Shown one piece after another: positions 1-8,983 of a stretch of 64,000 nt of DNA. The first letter of the stretch is position 1. The number at the start of each line of letters is the position of its first letter. Under the pieces are notes generated by a model that worked only from the letters and a program-made list of their open reading frames with translations, was not told the DNA's origin and made no database searches. Source of the DNA: Zea mays. Taxonomy: Eukaryota > Streptophyta > Magnoliopsida > Poales > Poaceae. Location: positions 127,068,990-127,132,989 of the forward strand of contig NC_050101.1 of the NCBI RefSeq assembly GCF_902167145.1, in the 5' to 3' direction. A program made the translations under genes and the position numbers.

Positions 1-1461
1 CCGAAGCTTGAAAAGTATCTGGACATGGTTCGGAGAGTTGAAGCTTCCTTTGAGGGATTTTCTGTCAAAAATATCCCTCGGGGACAAAATGAGCATGCTG
101 ATTTGCTAGCTAAGTCAGCAGCACAGGGGCTGCCCTTACCTTCGGATGTCTTCTTCGAAACAATAAAAGCACCTTTGGTGGAACTTCTTGAAAGAGCAGT
201 CCTCAGTATATCTCCTGTTTATAGCGAAGATTGGAGGACTGAGATCATCTCTTATCTTCAGGGTAAATTCCTTTCAGATGACGAAGCCTATAACAGGAGG
301 ATAGAGGCAAGAGCTCGTCCATATGTCATGATAGAAGGAGAGTTGTACAAGCATGGAGTTTGTGCTCCGCTACTCAAGTGTTTATCCAGAACCGAAGGTA
401 TAGAGTTGATGAAAGAAATACATGCAGGCCTGTGTGGATCTCACATTGGATCTAGGCCGTTACTTGGAAAAATTTTCCGCCAAGGATTTTATTGGCCGAA
501 GGCAGCTTCGGATGCAGCAGAATTAGTCCAAAAGTGCGAAGGTTGTCAGAAATGTGCACGAGATCAAAAACAACCTTCGTCTTTAACACAGCTCATACAA
601 CCCATTTGGCCATTGCAAAGGTGGGGCCTTGACTTGTTAGGTCCATTACCACCGGCCCAAGGGAACCTAAGATATGTTGTAGTGGCGGTGGAATATTTTT
701 CTAAATGGATTGAGGCAAAGCCTTTAGCTACAATAACTTCGGCCACCGTCCAAAAGTTTTTCTGGCAGAATATTGTTTGTCGTTTCGGGGTACCAAAGGC
801 TATCACTGTGGATAATGGAACACAGTTTGACTCCGAAGCTTTTAGGGATTTCTGTGATCAAATTGGTACGAAGATCCATTTTGCATCAGTCAGACATCCG
901 GAGTCAAATGGACTCGTTGAAAGAGCCAATGGTATTATAATGACAGGAATAATGAAGTCAATCTTCAATCAACCAAGGGGAAAGTGGCCAGATCAGTTAA
1001 CCAAAGTGGTGTGGAGCCATAATACAACAACATCAAGGTCTACAGGCTTTACCCCATTCAAGTTATTATTCGGTGACGAAGCAATAACTCCAGAAGAAGC
1101 TAAAACCGGATCAATAAGGGTAGTAGCTTCGACAGCATCAGGTTCCGAAGCTGATTATTCTGTGGAAAAAGATGCTTTAGAAGGGATCAGGTTGCAAGCC
1201 GTGGAAAACATCAACAAATATCAAGCCGAAACAATTAAATGGCGAGATAGAAAGGTTCGGCTAAAGAATATTGAGCCAGGACACTTGGTGCTTCGGAGAG
1301 TGGCCAACCCAGAAACAGTGGGCAAGTTACAGTTGAAATGGGATGGACCTTTCTTAGTAGCATCTTCGTCAAGACCCGGTTCATACAGATTGAAGGATAT
1401 GGACGGCAACGACATTCCTAGATCTTGGAATGCGGATGAGCTTCGGCGATATTATGTATAA
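1..1461 (+). CDS. Gypsy pol, C-terminal part: RNase H tail and integrase
   Basis: The reading frame is open from the left edge (first codon CCG at 1) to TAA at 1459-1461, so the 5' part is outside the window. The first ~50 residues end an RNase H domain (N-E-H-A-D-x-L-A-K-S-A-A near position 90). Integrase follows: an HHCC zinc-binding region with H at EIHAGLCGSH and C at KCEGCQKC (about 415-555), then the catalytic core with D in WGLDLLGP, D in VDNGTQF and E in NGLVERAN. A C-terminal SH3-like segment ends in ELRRYYV. Integrase inserts the reverse-transcribed element copy into chromosomal DNA. No stop or frameshift is visible, so this end of pol looks intact. Confidence 0.9.
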   Translation, partial: PKLEKYLDMVRRVEASFEGFSVKNIPRGQNEHADLLAKSAAQGLPLPSDVFFETIKAPLVELLERAVLSISPVYSEDWRTEIISYLQGKFLSDDEAYNRRIEARARPYVMIEGELYKHGVCAPLLKCLSRTEGIELMKEIHAGLCGSHIGSRPLLGKIFRQGFYWPKAASDAAELVQKCEGCQKCARDQKQPSSLTQLIQPIWPLQRWGLDLLGPLPPAQGNLRYVVVAVEYFSKWIEAKPLATITSATVQKFFWQNIVCRFGVPKAITVDNGTQFDSEAFRDFCDQIGTKIHFASVRHPESNGLVERANGIIMTGIMKSIFNQPRGKWPDQLTKVVWSHNTTTSRSTGFTPFKLLFGDEAITPEEAKTGSIRVVASTASGSEADYSVEKDALEGIRLQAVENINKYQAETIKWRDRKVRLKNIEPGHLVLRRVANPETVGKLQLKWDGPFLVASSSRPGSYRLKDMDGNDIPRSWNADELRRYYV

Positions 1462-1633
1462 TTCGATGTAATTTTTCATATTTTTTATTTTTCTTTCATG
1501 GCACCCTTTTCCTTTCCGAAGGGGGAGAAATGTTTTTAATGGGGTCATCACATGTAATTTCCTTTTTTAGTTCTATAAGAGAAAAACCCCCCAAGGAATG
1601 TAAATGTAAAAACTGAGAACGCACCATCGAGTG

Positions 1634-1853
1634 CCAAAAAGTAAAGGCGAAGAAGCTCCAAAGTCGTTCCTAAGGGAATGCAGAGCTTACAGCGAAAAGT
1701 CAACGCTGATTCCGCCAAAAGTAAAGGCGAAGAAGCTCCAAAGTCGTTCCTAAGGGAATGCAGAGCTTACAGCGAAAAGTCAACGCTGATTCCGCCAAAA
1801 GTAAAGGCGAAGAAGCTCCAAAGTCGTTCCTAAGGGGATGCAGAGCTGAGGTG
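1634..1853 (+). repeat. 80-bp tandem repeat, about 2.7 copies, between pol and antisense ORF
   Basis: The word GTAAAGGCGAAGAAGCTCC starts at 1641, 1721 and 1801, giving an 80-bp period. The first two copies are nearly identical and the third ends near GCAGAGCTGAGG. It lies in the non-coding spacer after pol and downstream of the antisense ORF, where 3' ends of both transcripts could overlap. 1854-2372 shows nothing else I can name. Confidence 0.9.
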
Positions 1854-2372
1854 TGATTAAGGAAATAATGGCTATGAGTATGGCTTGAGGTGTGATTGTT
1901 TGGCCATTCATTTGCACATCGCATTACATCATAACATTTGCATTCATAAACATTCATCTAGGCATATGTAGGATAATCATCTTCATGGTATAAGCGGTTG
2001 CTTCGGCAAAATAAAAAAAAGAGAGATAGAAAAAAAAGGGGAGGGGAAGAAAGAGCTTCGTGTATAAAAAGGAGAGCTTCGGAAAGAAGGAAAATGTTGT
2101 TTTCTATGCTTCGTTGCGTACGAAAAGAAGGGAAGGTGTTTTTTCGCCTTCGGCTCAAAAAAGAAAATTTCGTCCACATCAAAGCATTTCTCATACATCA
2201 ATGGAAGGATAAGGATATATTACAAGGTATGAACAGAATTCATTAAAGACAAGTTTTAGTTACATTTACAAAAGTTATCTCAAAAGTTTCTCAAGTACTG
2301 TCTACAGTCTACTGTTTAATCTCCAAGGAGCTTCAGCTTCGGCGTCATTTTTAATCATCGGCTTTGGCTTCG

Positions 2373-5240
2373 TCATCCTACATGAATAAGGTCGTTGAAA
2401 GTCAAAATCGAGCTTGCAAGAAAAGGTAAGCACAAGGTATGGTTTCTTACTGGTTCAAGGTGGCTACGAGCTTCGTCTCCAGCCTTTTCTCGCCCACCTT
2501 TTGTCCATATCATTTTTACAAATCTATTAGAGATACTTCGGGCGAGATCAGGAATGTCATCCAGGATTGATGGTGATAAAGTGAAATTTGGCCTATTGAC
2601 AATTCTTCCATGATCGCAGCCAGCTTTCAGGAAGGCTGCAGCAGTGCCTCGAGAAGCCACCCAGGCACAGAAGTCACCGTGCCCAGCTATGACTTCGTGG
2701 AGCTCGTCAATCTCACCCTCAATATGTTCGAAGGTCTTCGGTAAATCTTCAGCTGAGGGGACGAATTTTTCACTGCTGGCTCCAACTGAGTGAAAATTTT
2801 TTCTTAATCGATGAATGCATTTGTTGCTAAATTCCAGACATTTTTCTTGAAGGCTTGTCAATAGTTTTCTCAAATCCGAATTTTGTTGAGCTTCGGCTTC
2901 AAGTTTTGCATTAAGATCTTGCTTTTCTCGTTCGAACTGTTCAGACTGGCGGAGAAGCTTCGTGTTCAGTTCTGTTATTTTTGCTTCAGCTTCCGCCAAT
3001 GAACCTTTGGTTGCCTGGAGCTCAAAGTTCTTTTTCTCGATAACATCCGATTGCTCCTTTATTTTGCTTTCCAAATTTTCAATTATAACTTCGTGTTTCT
3101 TGTCTTCAAAATCTTGCTGCATTTTCAAGGCTTTGCTCAATAGCATACTCTGCACGGAAACAACCTTCGTTAGACATGTTCTCGTTATTAGAAACAATAA
3201 AAGGGAAAAATAGTTCACCTTGAAATTGGAATAAAATAAGCTACCAACGATATGCTGTCGTCGGTAGCGGCTGATGTCTGTTTCTAGCTTCGGAAAACCG
3301 ATACTCTTTGACAGAGTACCGATAACTTTGGCCCCAGTTTGATCTCGAATACAATCTAATTTTTCGTCATCAATGCCTCCGAAGAGGAGTGCTCCAGGTT
3401 TGTATCCGCAGGATTTTGCATATTCTCTAAGCTCTTCTCTTTCAGCTTTTGACAGTTTTTCTCCAACTAAATTCTGGAATATGAACGCTTCGTTCTCTGA
3501 AGCTTCATCAGCAATTTCTTTCCCTTTCTCCGACGCTGCGGTCGCGGCCTCTTCGGCGGCGGTGGTGGCTTCTTCTGCAGCCATGTCTAGCAGTATTTTG
3601 TCAATGTGTGCGATTGTGCTCTCCAGGTTCAAATCTTCAGCTGCGGCAGCTTCGGCAGCTGCGACCTCCGAAGGTACAATTTCAATATCTGTCCCCTCCG
3701 CAGCCGCTGGTGTTTTCTGAGCTGAAGCTCTTGGCGGTGTCTTGTCAATTACTTCTGTCACAGTGATAATTCTTTGTCTTTTCGCTTTGATTACTTTCTT
3801 CGATTTTTCGGGCTCCTTGTCCTTCTGAAAAAACTTTGTCAGTCGGGGCCTCAGTGGACTTAGCTTCGCAGGTAAGGATTCAGTCATTACCTTCAGAATT
3901 TCCTCAACGTCAGCGACAGAGGGTGATGCGGGGGTTTCTTCGTCGGATATTTTATGCTTCGGAGAAGATGCTTTCTTCCTCTTCGGAATTTTCTTCTTTG
4001 ATAGTTCTTTTTTATCTTCATTTAAGGCTTCAGTTATCCTCTTCCTTTTTTGGCCTCCGGCACCTTTGTTCAGATTTTCGTAATCAGGGTATTCGAAACC
4101 CAGGGCGTCCAGCACTCGGTTTAGTCTTCGCTTCGGACGGGTGCCGAAGGCTGCGGTCATCAACTGATCTTCTTTTTTAGAATAATTGCCAAGTATTTCA
4201 TTGCACATCGCTTCAATCGTTTCCAGCCACTCTTGGCAAGGTGTTTTAAAGTATTTCTTAAACTTGAAGTAGTAAGGTAAACGTACAAGTTCACCTTCTT
4301 TCTTTTCCCCCTGTAGCTTCGGCATTTCCCATTCTTTTAAACTGGGAAAAACTTTGAAAGCCAAAAACTCTTGAACCAGGTCCCTTGTGCTAATATGCTC
4401 TGCAATAATTCTGAATTCATTCATTGCTTGTTGCGTTGGACCTTCGGGTGTCATATTGCAGCGAGGTCGGGTTTCTCCGAAGATTAATTCGAGTGGACTT
4501 TGCACAAGTTTTTCCTTGTCGTCATCAACCTTAACATAGAACCACTCTGATTTCCAGCCTGCTGCCCATTTGCTTCGGTAGCTAATTACAGGAAACTTTG
4601 TAGATTTCCGATAGGCGAAGTTATAGCAACCAAAATTGTCGTGCAATCCATCCTTTCTAGCCTTCGTTTGATAATGCAACTCGTGAACCCGGCAAAAGCT
4701 GTCCGCAAATGGTTCCACTGCTTGGCTTCGGAGTGCCCAGATATAAACAATAAGTCTGACAATAGCGTTAGGGGTCAGCTGGTGAAAATAAATACCGAAC
4801 CTCTTCAGTACCTCTGCAATAATCCCATGTAGGGGGAATCTTAATCCAGCTTTTAGAAAGCTTTTGAAAATAACAATTTCATCCTTCTCCGGCTTTGGGG
4901 TAGTCTCTTCTCCCCCGAAGCGCAATAGCTTCTTCTGATTTTCAGTAAAAAAGCCCGATTTTACCATCTTGGACAGATCAGCCTTCGAAACAGTAGATTT
5001 CCCGAAGTCCAAATGGCTGGGTTTGCTTGGCATAGCAATGCGATAATCATCTTCGGGATCAGTTTCCTCAATATCTTCTTCCTCTGCTTCAGCGATTGCT
5101 TGTTCTGCATCTTCGCTAGGAATCTTTTCCGAAGTCACTAGCCCGGATCGTTGCATGGCTTCGGAAATGGGGACAGTCTCCGAAGCTTCAGTTTCGTCCC
5201 CCTCACGTTCAACCCTGGCGGTAGAGCGCACTCTGGCCAT
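2373..5240 (-). CDS. Antisense ORF of Tat retrotransposon (plant-transposon/Transposase_28-like, coiled coil)
   Basis: A 955-codon frame runs opposite to pol between pol and the 3' LTR. The ATG at 5240 follows a canonical TATA box 168 bp upstream. The N-terminal ~90 residues are acidic. Residues ~90-400 form a globular region resembling the domain annotated in plants as putative gypsy-type transposon protein, with KSGFFTENQKKLLRFGGEE, FPLHGIIAEVLKRFGIYFHQLTPN and conserved W residues. Next comes a K/R/S/A-rich linker (poly-Ala/Glu around residue 530-590). Residues ~700-830 are a long heptad coiled coil. A hydrophobic stretch of 23 residues (LLLFLITRT region) is probably an unremoved intron (3150-3218), not a membrane segment. 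Maize Grande is known to carry an antisense gene here; its function is not established. An alternative is a captured host gene. Confidence 0.75.
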   Translation of the reverse strand: MARVRSTARVEREGDETEASETVPISEAMQRSGLVTSEKIPSEDAEQAIAEAEEEDIEETDPEDDYRIAMPSKPSHLDFGKSTVSKADLSKMVKSGFFTENQKKLLRFGGEETTPKPEKDEIVIFKSFLKAGLRFPLHGIIAEVLKRFGIYFHQLTPNAIVRLIVYIWALRSQAVEPFADSFCRVHELHYQTKARKDGLHDNFGCYNFAYRKSTKFPVISYRSKWAAGWKSEWFYVKVDDDKEKLVQSPLELIFGETRPRCNMTPEGPTQQAMNEFRIIAEHISTRDLVQEFLAFKVFPSLKEWEMPKLQGEKKEGELVRLPYYFKFKKYFKTPCQEWLETIEAMCNEILGNYSKKEDQLMTAAFGTRPKRRLNRVLDALGFEYPDYENLNKGAGGQKRKRITEALNEDKKELSKKKIPKRKKASSPKHKISDEETPASPSVADVEEILKVMTESLPAKLSPLRPRLTKFFQKDKEPEKSKKVIKAKRQRIITVTEVIDKTPPRASAQKTPAAAEGTDIEIVPSEVAAAEAAAAEDLNLESTIAHIDKILLDMAAEEATTAAEEAATAASEKGKEIADEASENEAFIFQNLVGEKLSKAEREELREYAKSCGYKPGALLFGGIDDEKLDCIRDQTGAKVIGTLSKSIGFPKLETDISRYRRQHIVGSLFYSNFKVNYFSLLLFLITRTCLTKVVSVQSMLLSKALKMQQDFEDKKHEVIIENLESKIKEQSDVIEKKNFELQATKGSLAEAEAKITELNTKLLRQSEQFEREKQDLNAKLEAEAQQNSDLRKLLTSLQEKCLEFSNKCIHRLRKNFHSVGASSEKFVPSAEDLPKTFEHIEGEIDELHEVIAGHGDFCAWVASRGTAAAFLKAGCDHGRIVNRPNFTLSPSILDDIPDLARSISNRFVKMIWTKGGREKAGDEARSHLEPVRNHTLCLPFLASSILTFNDLIHVG
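3150..3218 (-). other. Probable 69-bp in-phase intron in the antisense ORF
   Basis: On the minus strand the sequence reads AAG|GTGAAC at 3218 and ends TTTCCGTGCAG|AGT at 3150. It has a U-rich interior (TTTTTCCCTTTTATTGTTTC). The length is 69 nt, phase 0, so splicing removes 23 residues without changing frame. Those residues form the only strongly hydrophobic run in an otherwise charged protein. Removing it joins SNFK directly to the coiled coil. Confidence 0.6.
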
Positions 5241-5407
5241 TTAATTATGAACTTGTGGAACTTTAATACTTTCTTCCTCCGAAGCAGGTTTCAAACAGGA
5301 GCTTCGTTCGATTCCGACAGACAAGCTTCGGTGACGGTTAAAAATTTTGGCAGCAAAACAGTGCAAATAGCAATGAATGCTGTGGTAACTTCACACCTAC
5401 TCGTCTG

Positions 5408-5415
5408 TTTATATA
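5408..5415 (-). promoter_or_regulatory. TATA box for the antisense gene
   Basis: The minus strand reads TATATAAA here, 168 bp upstream of the antisense ATG at 5240 and inside the internal region of the element, outside the LTR. This spacing leaves room for a 5' UTR of about 130-140 nt. 5241-5673 holds no other ORF I would support. Confidence 0.55.
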
Positions 5416-5659
5416 GTGCGGCAGGTAAGAAGGCGAAGCGCCAGGATTTTTACACCAGGCGGACACCCGCTCGCACTCGCTGCGTTGTGGACCGCAGAGA
5501 CCGAATAGTAACTCTGAAAGGTGGGGCCGATACACGCTGAGAAATTGAATCGTTTCTCGACAACGAGCTCAGGGAAGGTGTTTTTTAGACCTTCGGCGCT
5601 CCGAAGCTTAAGAGACTTTTTTCACGGATCAAGCTCGTTACGAAAAACGATCTAGCACC

Positions 5660-5673
5660 GCGAAAGGGGCTAC
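5660..5673 (+). other. Polypurine tract of the Tat element
   Basis: GCGAAAGGGGCTAC directly precedes the TG of the LTR at 5674. A purine run beside the 3' LTR is the plus-strand primer site of LTR retrotransposons. Confidence 0.7.
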
Positions 5674-6259
5674 TGTTGGGCCTGTGCTTCGTCGCCGAAG
5701 GTCCTCTAGGAAGAAGCGACCTTCGGCTGAAGCTGTTTGTGTAAGATGGCCGAAGGTCCCTCTTCATGAAGCTTCGGTATTATAAACCGACTTAAAGATA
5801 GAATGACCTTTTAGTCCATAAAGGTCTGAGTCAATGTTGTAAACTTTCATAAGGGGCATACTTGTAATCCCTCACAGGCTGCGCCCTGTGCCTATAAATA
5901 GTGAACAGTATTCCCTTACTGTTCACGGATTCTGGTAATTGCAACCGGATATTCTGGAATTCAACCTTTTGTCAAGGCAGAGGTATTATTGTATTCAATG
6001 ATTGGATATGTTAAGAAAATATAATATAATTTGTCCATGACTTATTTATCTCTTTTGTACCTTTTATTTTATGTCATCTTGCAATATCTATTGAAATCTT
6101 AGTACGAAGATCTAAACTTCGTAATTTTACTCTCATCAACCTTCGTCCAAGACCCATTATCCTCAAGGGAATAATGTTTTATGGACGAAGGACGTTGACA
6201 TTTAACATTTTATGTTGCCTTGTTCTTAATTCATAGCACTTGAGAACGAGTCTCCAACA
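5674..6259 (+). repeat. 3' LTR of Tat/Grande-like element
   Basis: The LTR begins TGTTGGGCC and ends CTCCAACA, so its ends are TGTTGG...CCAACA; it is 586 bp long. A TATA box (TATAAATA, 5893-5900) lies near the middle, followed by the expected R-U5 region. The 5' LTR is off the window, so the age cannot be estimated. The first 5 bp after it, GGTCC (6260-6264), are the expected right-hand target duplication. Confidence 0.85.
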
Positions 6260-6329
6260 GGTCCCTAACCTTTAGCAACCAACAGTTGGTAACTAATAAG
6301 GGTTGCTAAAGATCAACCGTCGTGTAGTG
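6260..6329. mobile_element. Terminal remnant of a CACTA-like DNA transposon
   Basis: Read from the Sirevirus side (minus strand) the piece starts CACTACACGACGG at 6329, which is the CACTA terminus signature. It contains an 11-bp perfect inverted repeat, CTTTAGCAACC (6270-6280) and GGTTGCTAAAG (6301-6311), like the sub-terminal repeats of CACTA elements. Sirevirus pol homology stops exactly here, and the 3-bp target candidate is GTT at 6330-6332. The Grande-like element cuts it at 6259/6260, so the other part lies left of the window. It is short, so the call is tentative. Confidence 0.5.
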
Positions 6330-6554
6330 GTTATATCCAAGCGACTCAACTAAAAACACATTAGAAATAGAGTGCTCGGATGAAATTGCAATCTTCCCTA
6401 GTCCTTTGACCTTGCCTTGATTCCCATCACCGAATATGATTGAGTCTTGGGAATCCTTGTTCTTGACGTAGAAGGTGAACATCTTCTTCTCCCCCGTCAT
6501 GTGGTTTGTGCATCCACTGTCGATAATCCAGCTTGATTCCCCGGATGCATAAAC
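6330..6554 (-). pseudogene. Copia pol, N-terminal protease fragment
   Basis: The frame after the gag stop encodes a Copia aspartic protease start, with the motif [11 protein letters not shown] near 6510. It continues through IIFGDGNQG and VKGLGKIAI, and homology ends at SLGYN next to 6330. Compared with the related element at 34582-37817, the rest of pol is missing. In this copy it is in the same frame as gag, separated by one TAA (6567-6569). The segment beyond 6330 in the same frame is CACTA-like DNA, not pol. Confidence 0.8.
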
Positions 6555-6566
6555 CTGCAAGGCAAT

Positions 6567-8933
6567 TTAGGCTTGGGTCTTAGGTACCCAACTCTTGTTG
6601 GGTCCTACAAGGTTAGTAACAATGGTCTTAGGGACCCAAATGCAAGTTTTATCTCCCTTGCATTTTGCCCCTAATTTCCTAGCAATCACCTTCTTATCCT
6701 TTCTACAAATTGCAAAGGAAGCATTGCAAGCATGATAAATTGTAGAAGGTTCATTAATTTTCCTAAGAACATTAGCAACATTTCTCCTAGGCATATGATG
6801 AATGACATTTCTCCTAGGCATATCTCTACCATGCACGTAGGAAGAACTTGAAGCAAACATGGCATTTGAATCATTACAACCCCTATGAACATTTCTAGAA
6901 TATCTCTTATCACCATAAATGAAAGCATGATTCTTTTGACTACTATTAGTCATAGGAGCCTTCCCTTTCTCCTTGGCGGGAATGAGAGCCTTATGACTTG
7001 TTAAGTTCTTGGCTTCCCTCTTGAAGCCAAGCCCATCCTTAATTGAGGGGTGTCTACCAATAGTGTAGGCATCCCTTGCAAATTTTAGTTTGTCAAATTC
7101 ATTCTTGCTAGTCTTAAGTTGGGCATAAAGACTAGCCACTTCATCATTTAACTTTGTAATAGAGACTAGGTGTTCACTACAAGCATCAACATTAAAATCT
7201 TTACACCTATTGCAAATTACAACATGTTCTACACAAGAGTTAGATCTATTTGCTACTTCTAGTTTAGCATTTAAATCATTATTAACACTTTTTAAACTAG
7301 AAATGGTCTCATGGCAAGTAGATAGTTCACAAGAAAGCATTTCATTCCTTTTAACTTCTAAAGCAAGAGATTTTTGTGCCTCTACAAATTTATCATGTTC
7401 TTCATACAAAAGATCCTCTTGCTTTTCTAACAATCTATTCTTGTCATTCAAGGCATCGATTAATTCATTAATCTTATCAATCTTAGTTCTTTCTAAGCCC
7501 TTGAACAAACTGGCATAATCTATTTCATCATCGCTAGATTCATCATCACTAGAAGAAGCATAAGTAGTCTTTCGAGTGTTTACCTTCTTCTCCTTTGCCA
7601 TGAGGCAAGTGTGATGCTCGTTGGGGAAGAGGGACGATTTGTTGAAGGCCGAGGCGGCGAGTCCTTCGTTGTCGGAGTCGGATGACGAACAATCCGAGTC
7701 CCATTCCTTGCCAAGGTGTGCCTCGCCCTTAGCCTTCTTGTAGGCCTTCTTCTTTTTCCTCTTCTTCTCTTGTTCCTGGTCACTATCATTATCGGGACAA
7801 TTAGTGATAAAATGGCCAATCTTACCACATTTTAAGCATGAGCGCTTCCCCTTCGTCTTGTTCTTGTTGGGATGCTCCTTGCGACCCCTTAGCGCCGTCT
7901 TGAAACGCTTGATGATGAGGGCCATCTCTTCCTCATTGAGCCCCACCGCCTCAACTTGTGCCACCTTGCTAGGTAGCACTTTCTTGCTCCTCGTTGCTTT
8001 GAGAGCAACGGTTTGAGGCTCGTGGATTGGGCCATTCAACGCATCATCAACGTATCTTGCCTCCTTGATCATCATCCGCCCGCTTACAAACTTCCCAAGT
8101 ATTTCCTCGGGCGTCATCTTGGTGTACCTAGGATTCTCACGAATATTGTTTACAAGATGTGGATCAAGGACAGTGAAGGACCTTAGCATTAGGCGGACGA
8201 CGTCGTGATCCGTCCATCGCGTGCTTCCATAGCTCCTTATTTTGTTGACGAGGGTCTTGAGCCGGTTGTACGTTTGGGTTGGCTCCTCTCCCCTGATCAT
8301 CGCGAATCTTCCTAGTTCGCCTTCCACCAACTCCATCTTGGTGAGCATGGTGACGTCGTTCCCCTCATGCGAGATCTTGAGGGTGTCCCAGATCTGCTTG
8401 GCGTTATCCAAGCCGCTCACCTTATGGTATTCATCCCTGCACAATGATGCTAGAAGAACAGTAGTAGCTTGTGCATTTTTGTGAATTTGCTCATTGATAA
8501 ATATGGGACTATCAGTACTATCAAATTGCATTCCACTTTCTACTATCTCCCATATGCTTGGATGGAGAGAGAACAAGTGACTACGCATTTTGTGACTCCA
8601 AAATCCGTAGTCCTCTCCATCAAAGTGAGGAGGTTTACCAAGTGGAATGGAGAGTAAATGAGCATTGGTACTTTGAGGACGAGAGTAATCGAAAGAAAAA
8701 TTAGAGTTAACCGTCTTCTTTTTCTCGTAGTCGTTGTCGTCGTTGTCCTTTTGGGAAGAAGAGGACTCGTCGCTGTCGTCGTAGTAGACGATCTTCTTGA
8801 TGCGCCTCTTCTTCTTCCCTTCCTTCTTCTTTTGACTTGAGCCGGAGTCAGTAGCTTTGTCGTCCCTCGGCTCGTTGAAGATGGTCTCCTTCTCCTTATC
8901 ATTGACCACCATCCCCTTTCCCTTAGGATCCAT
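6567..8933 (-). CDS. Sirevirus gag
   Basis: 788 codons without interruption, from ATG at 8933, 48 nt inside the PBS end of the LTR junction (8981). The N-terminal ~75 residues are K/D/S-rich. Next is the Copia gag domain (LGKPPHFDGEDYGFWSHKM, region ~95-330, UBN2-like). A CCHC zinc knuckle follows (CLKCGKIGHFITNC), then acidic/Ser-rich and coiled-coil segments, and a C-terminal repeat of WVPKT. Gag forms the virus-like particle and packages the RNA. The start codon is the one conserved in the decayed copy at 23159 (MDPKGK). The element is truncated downstream, so any gag produced lacks a pol partner from this copy. Confidence 0.9.
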   Translation of the reverse strand: MDPKGKGMVVNDKEKETIFNEPRDDKATDSGSSQKKKEGKKKRRIKKIVYYDDSDESSSSQKDNDDNDYEKKKTVNSNFSFDYSRPQSTNAHLLSIPLGKPPHFDGEDYGFWSHKMRSHLFSLHPSIWEIVESGMQFDSTDSPIFINEQIHKNAQATTVLLASLCRDEYHKVSGLDNAKQIWDTLKISHEGNDVTMLTKMELVEGELGRFAMIRGEEPTQTYNRLKTLVNKIRSYGSTRWTDHDVVRLMLRSFTVLDPHLVNNIRENPRYTKMTPEEILGKFVSGRMMIKEARYVDDALNGPIHEPQTVALKATRSKKVLPSKVAQVEAVGLNEEEMALIIKRFKTALRGRKEHPNKNKTKGKRSCLKCGKIGHFITNCPDNDSDQEQEKKRKKKKAYKKAKGEAHLGKEWDSDCSSSDSDNEGLAASAFNKSSLFPNEHHTCLMAKEKKVNTRKTTYASSSDDESSDDEIDYASLFKGLERTKIDKINELIDALNDKNRLLEKQEDLLYEEHDKFVEAQKSLALEVKRNEMLSCELSTCHETISSLKSVNNDLNAKLEVANRSNSCVEHVVICNRCKDFNVDACSEHLVSITKLNDEVASLYAQLKTSKNEFDKLKFARDAYTIGRHPSIKDGLGFKREAKNLTSHKALIPAKEKGKAPMTNSSQKNHAFIYGDKRYSRNVHRGCNDSNAMFASSSSYVHGRDMPRRNVIHHMPRRNVANVLRKINEPSTIYHACNASFAICRKDKKVIARKLGAKCKGDKTCIWVPKTIVTNLVGPNKSWVPKTQA

Positions 8934-8969
8934 CCCTTCGGGCGATTAGTCCCTTTCTTGAAGAGAACG

Positions 8970-8981
8970 GCTCTAATACCA
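8970..8981 (-). other. Primer binding site (initiator Met tRNA type)
   Basis: The minus strand reads TGGTATTAGAGC, one mismatch from TGGTATCAGAGC, the complement of the 3' end of plant initiator methionine tRNA. It lies 2 nt from the LTR end at 8984, where minus-strand DNA synthesis would start. Confidence 0.8.
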
Positions 8982-8983
8982 AT

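Larger units (their letters stand above)
1..6259 (+). mobile_element. Tat-lineage Ty3/Gypsy retrotransposon, Grande-like, 3' part
   Basis: Only the 3' part of the element is inside the window. In order it has the end of pol (RNase H tail plus integrase), a spacer with an 80-bp tandem repeat, a long ORF on the opposite strand, a polypurine tract and the 3' LTR. A pol-antisense ORF-LTR order is the known layout of Tat elements such as maize Grande. The repeated CTTCGG/CCGAAG words throughout the element support treating it as one unit. The 5' LTR, gag, protease and reverse transcriptase lie left of position 1. The family name is from memory; Tat-lineage placement is firmer than Grande itself. 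Confidence 0.75.

Noticed and set aside
2998..3213. Membrane segment in the antisense ORF
   Set aside because: The hydrophobic run coincides with an intron-like GT...AG block of 69 bp.
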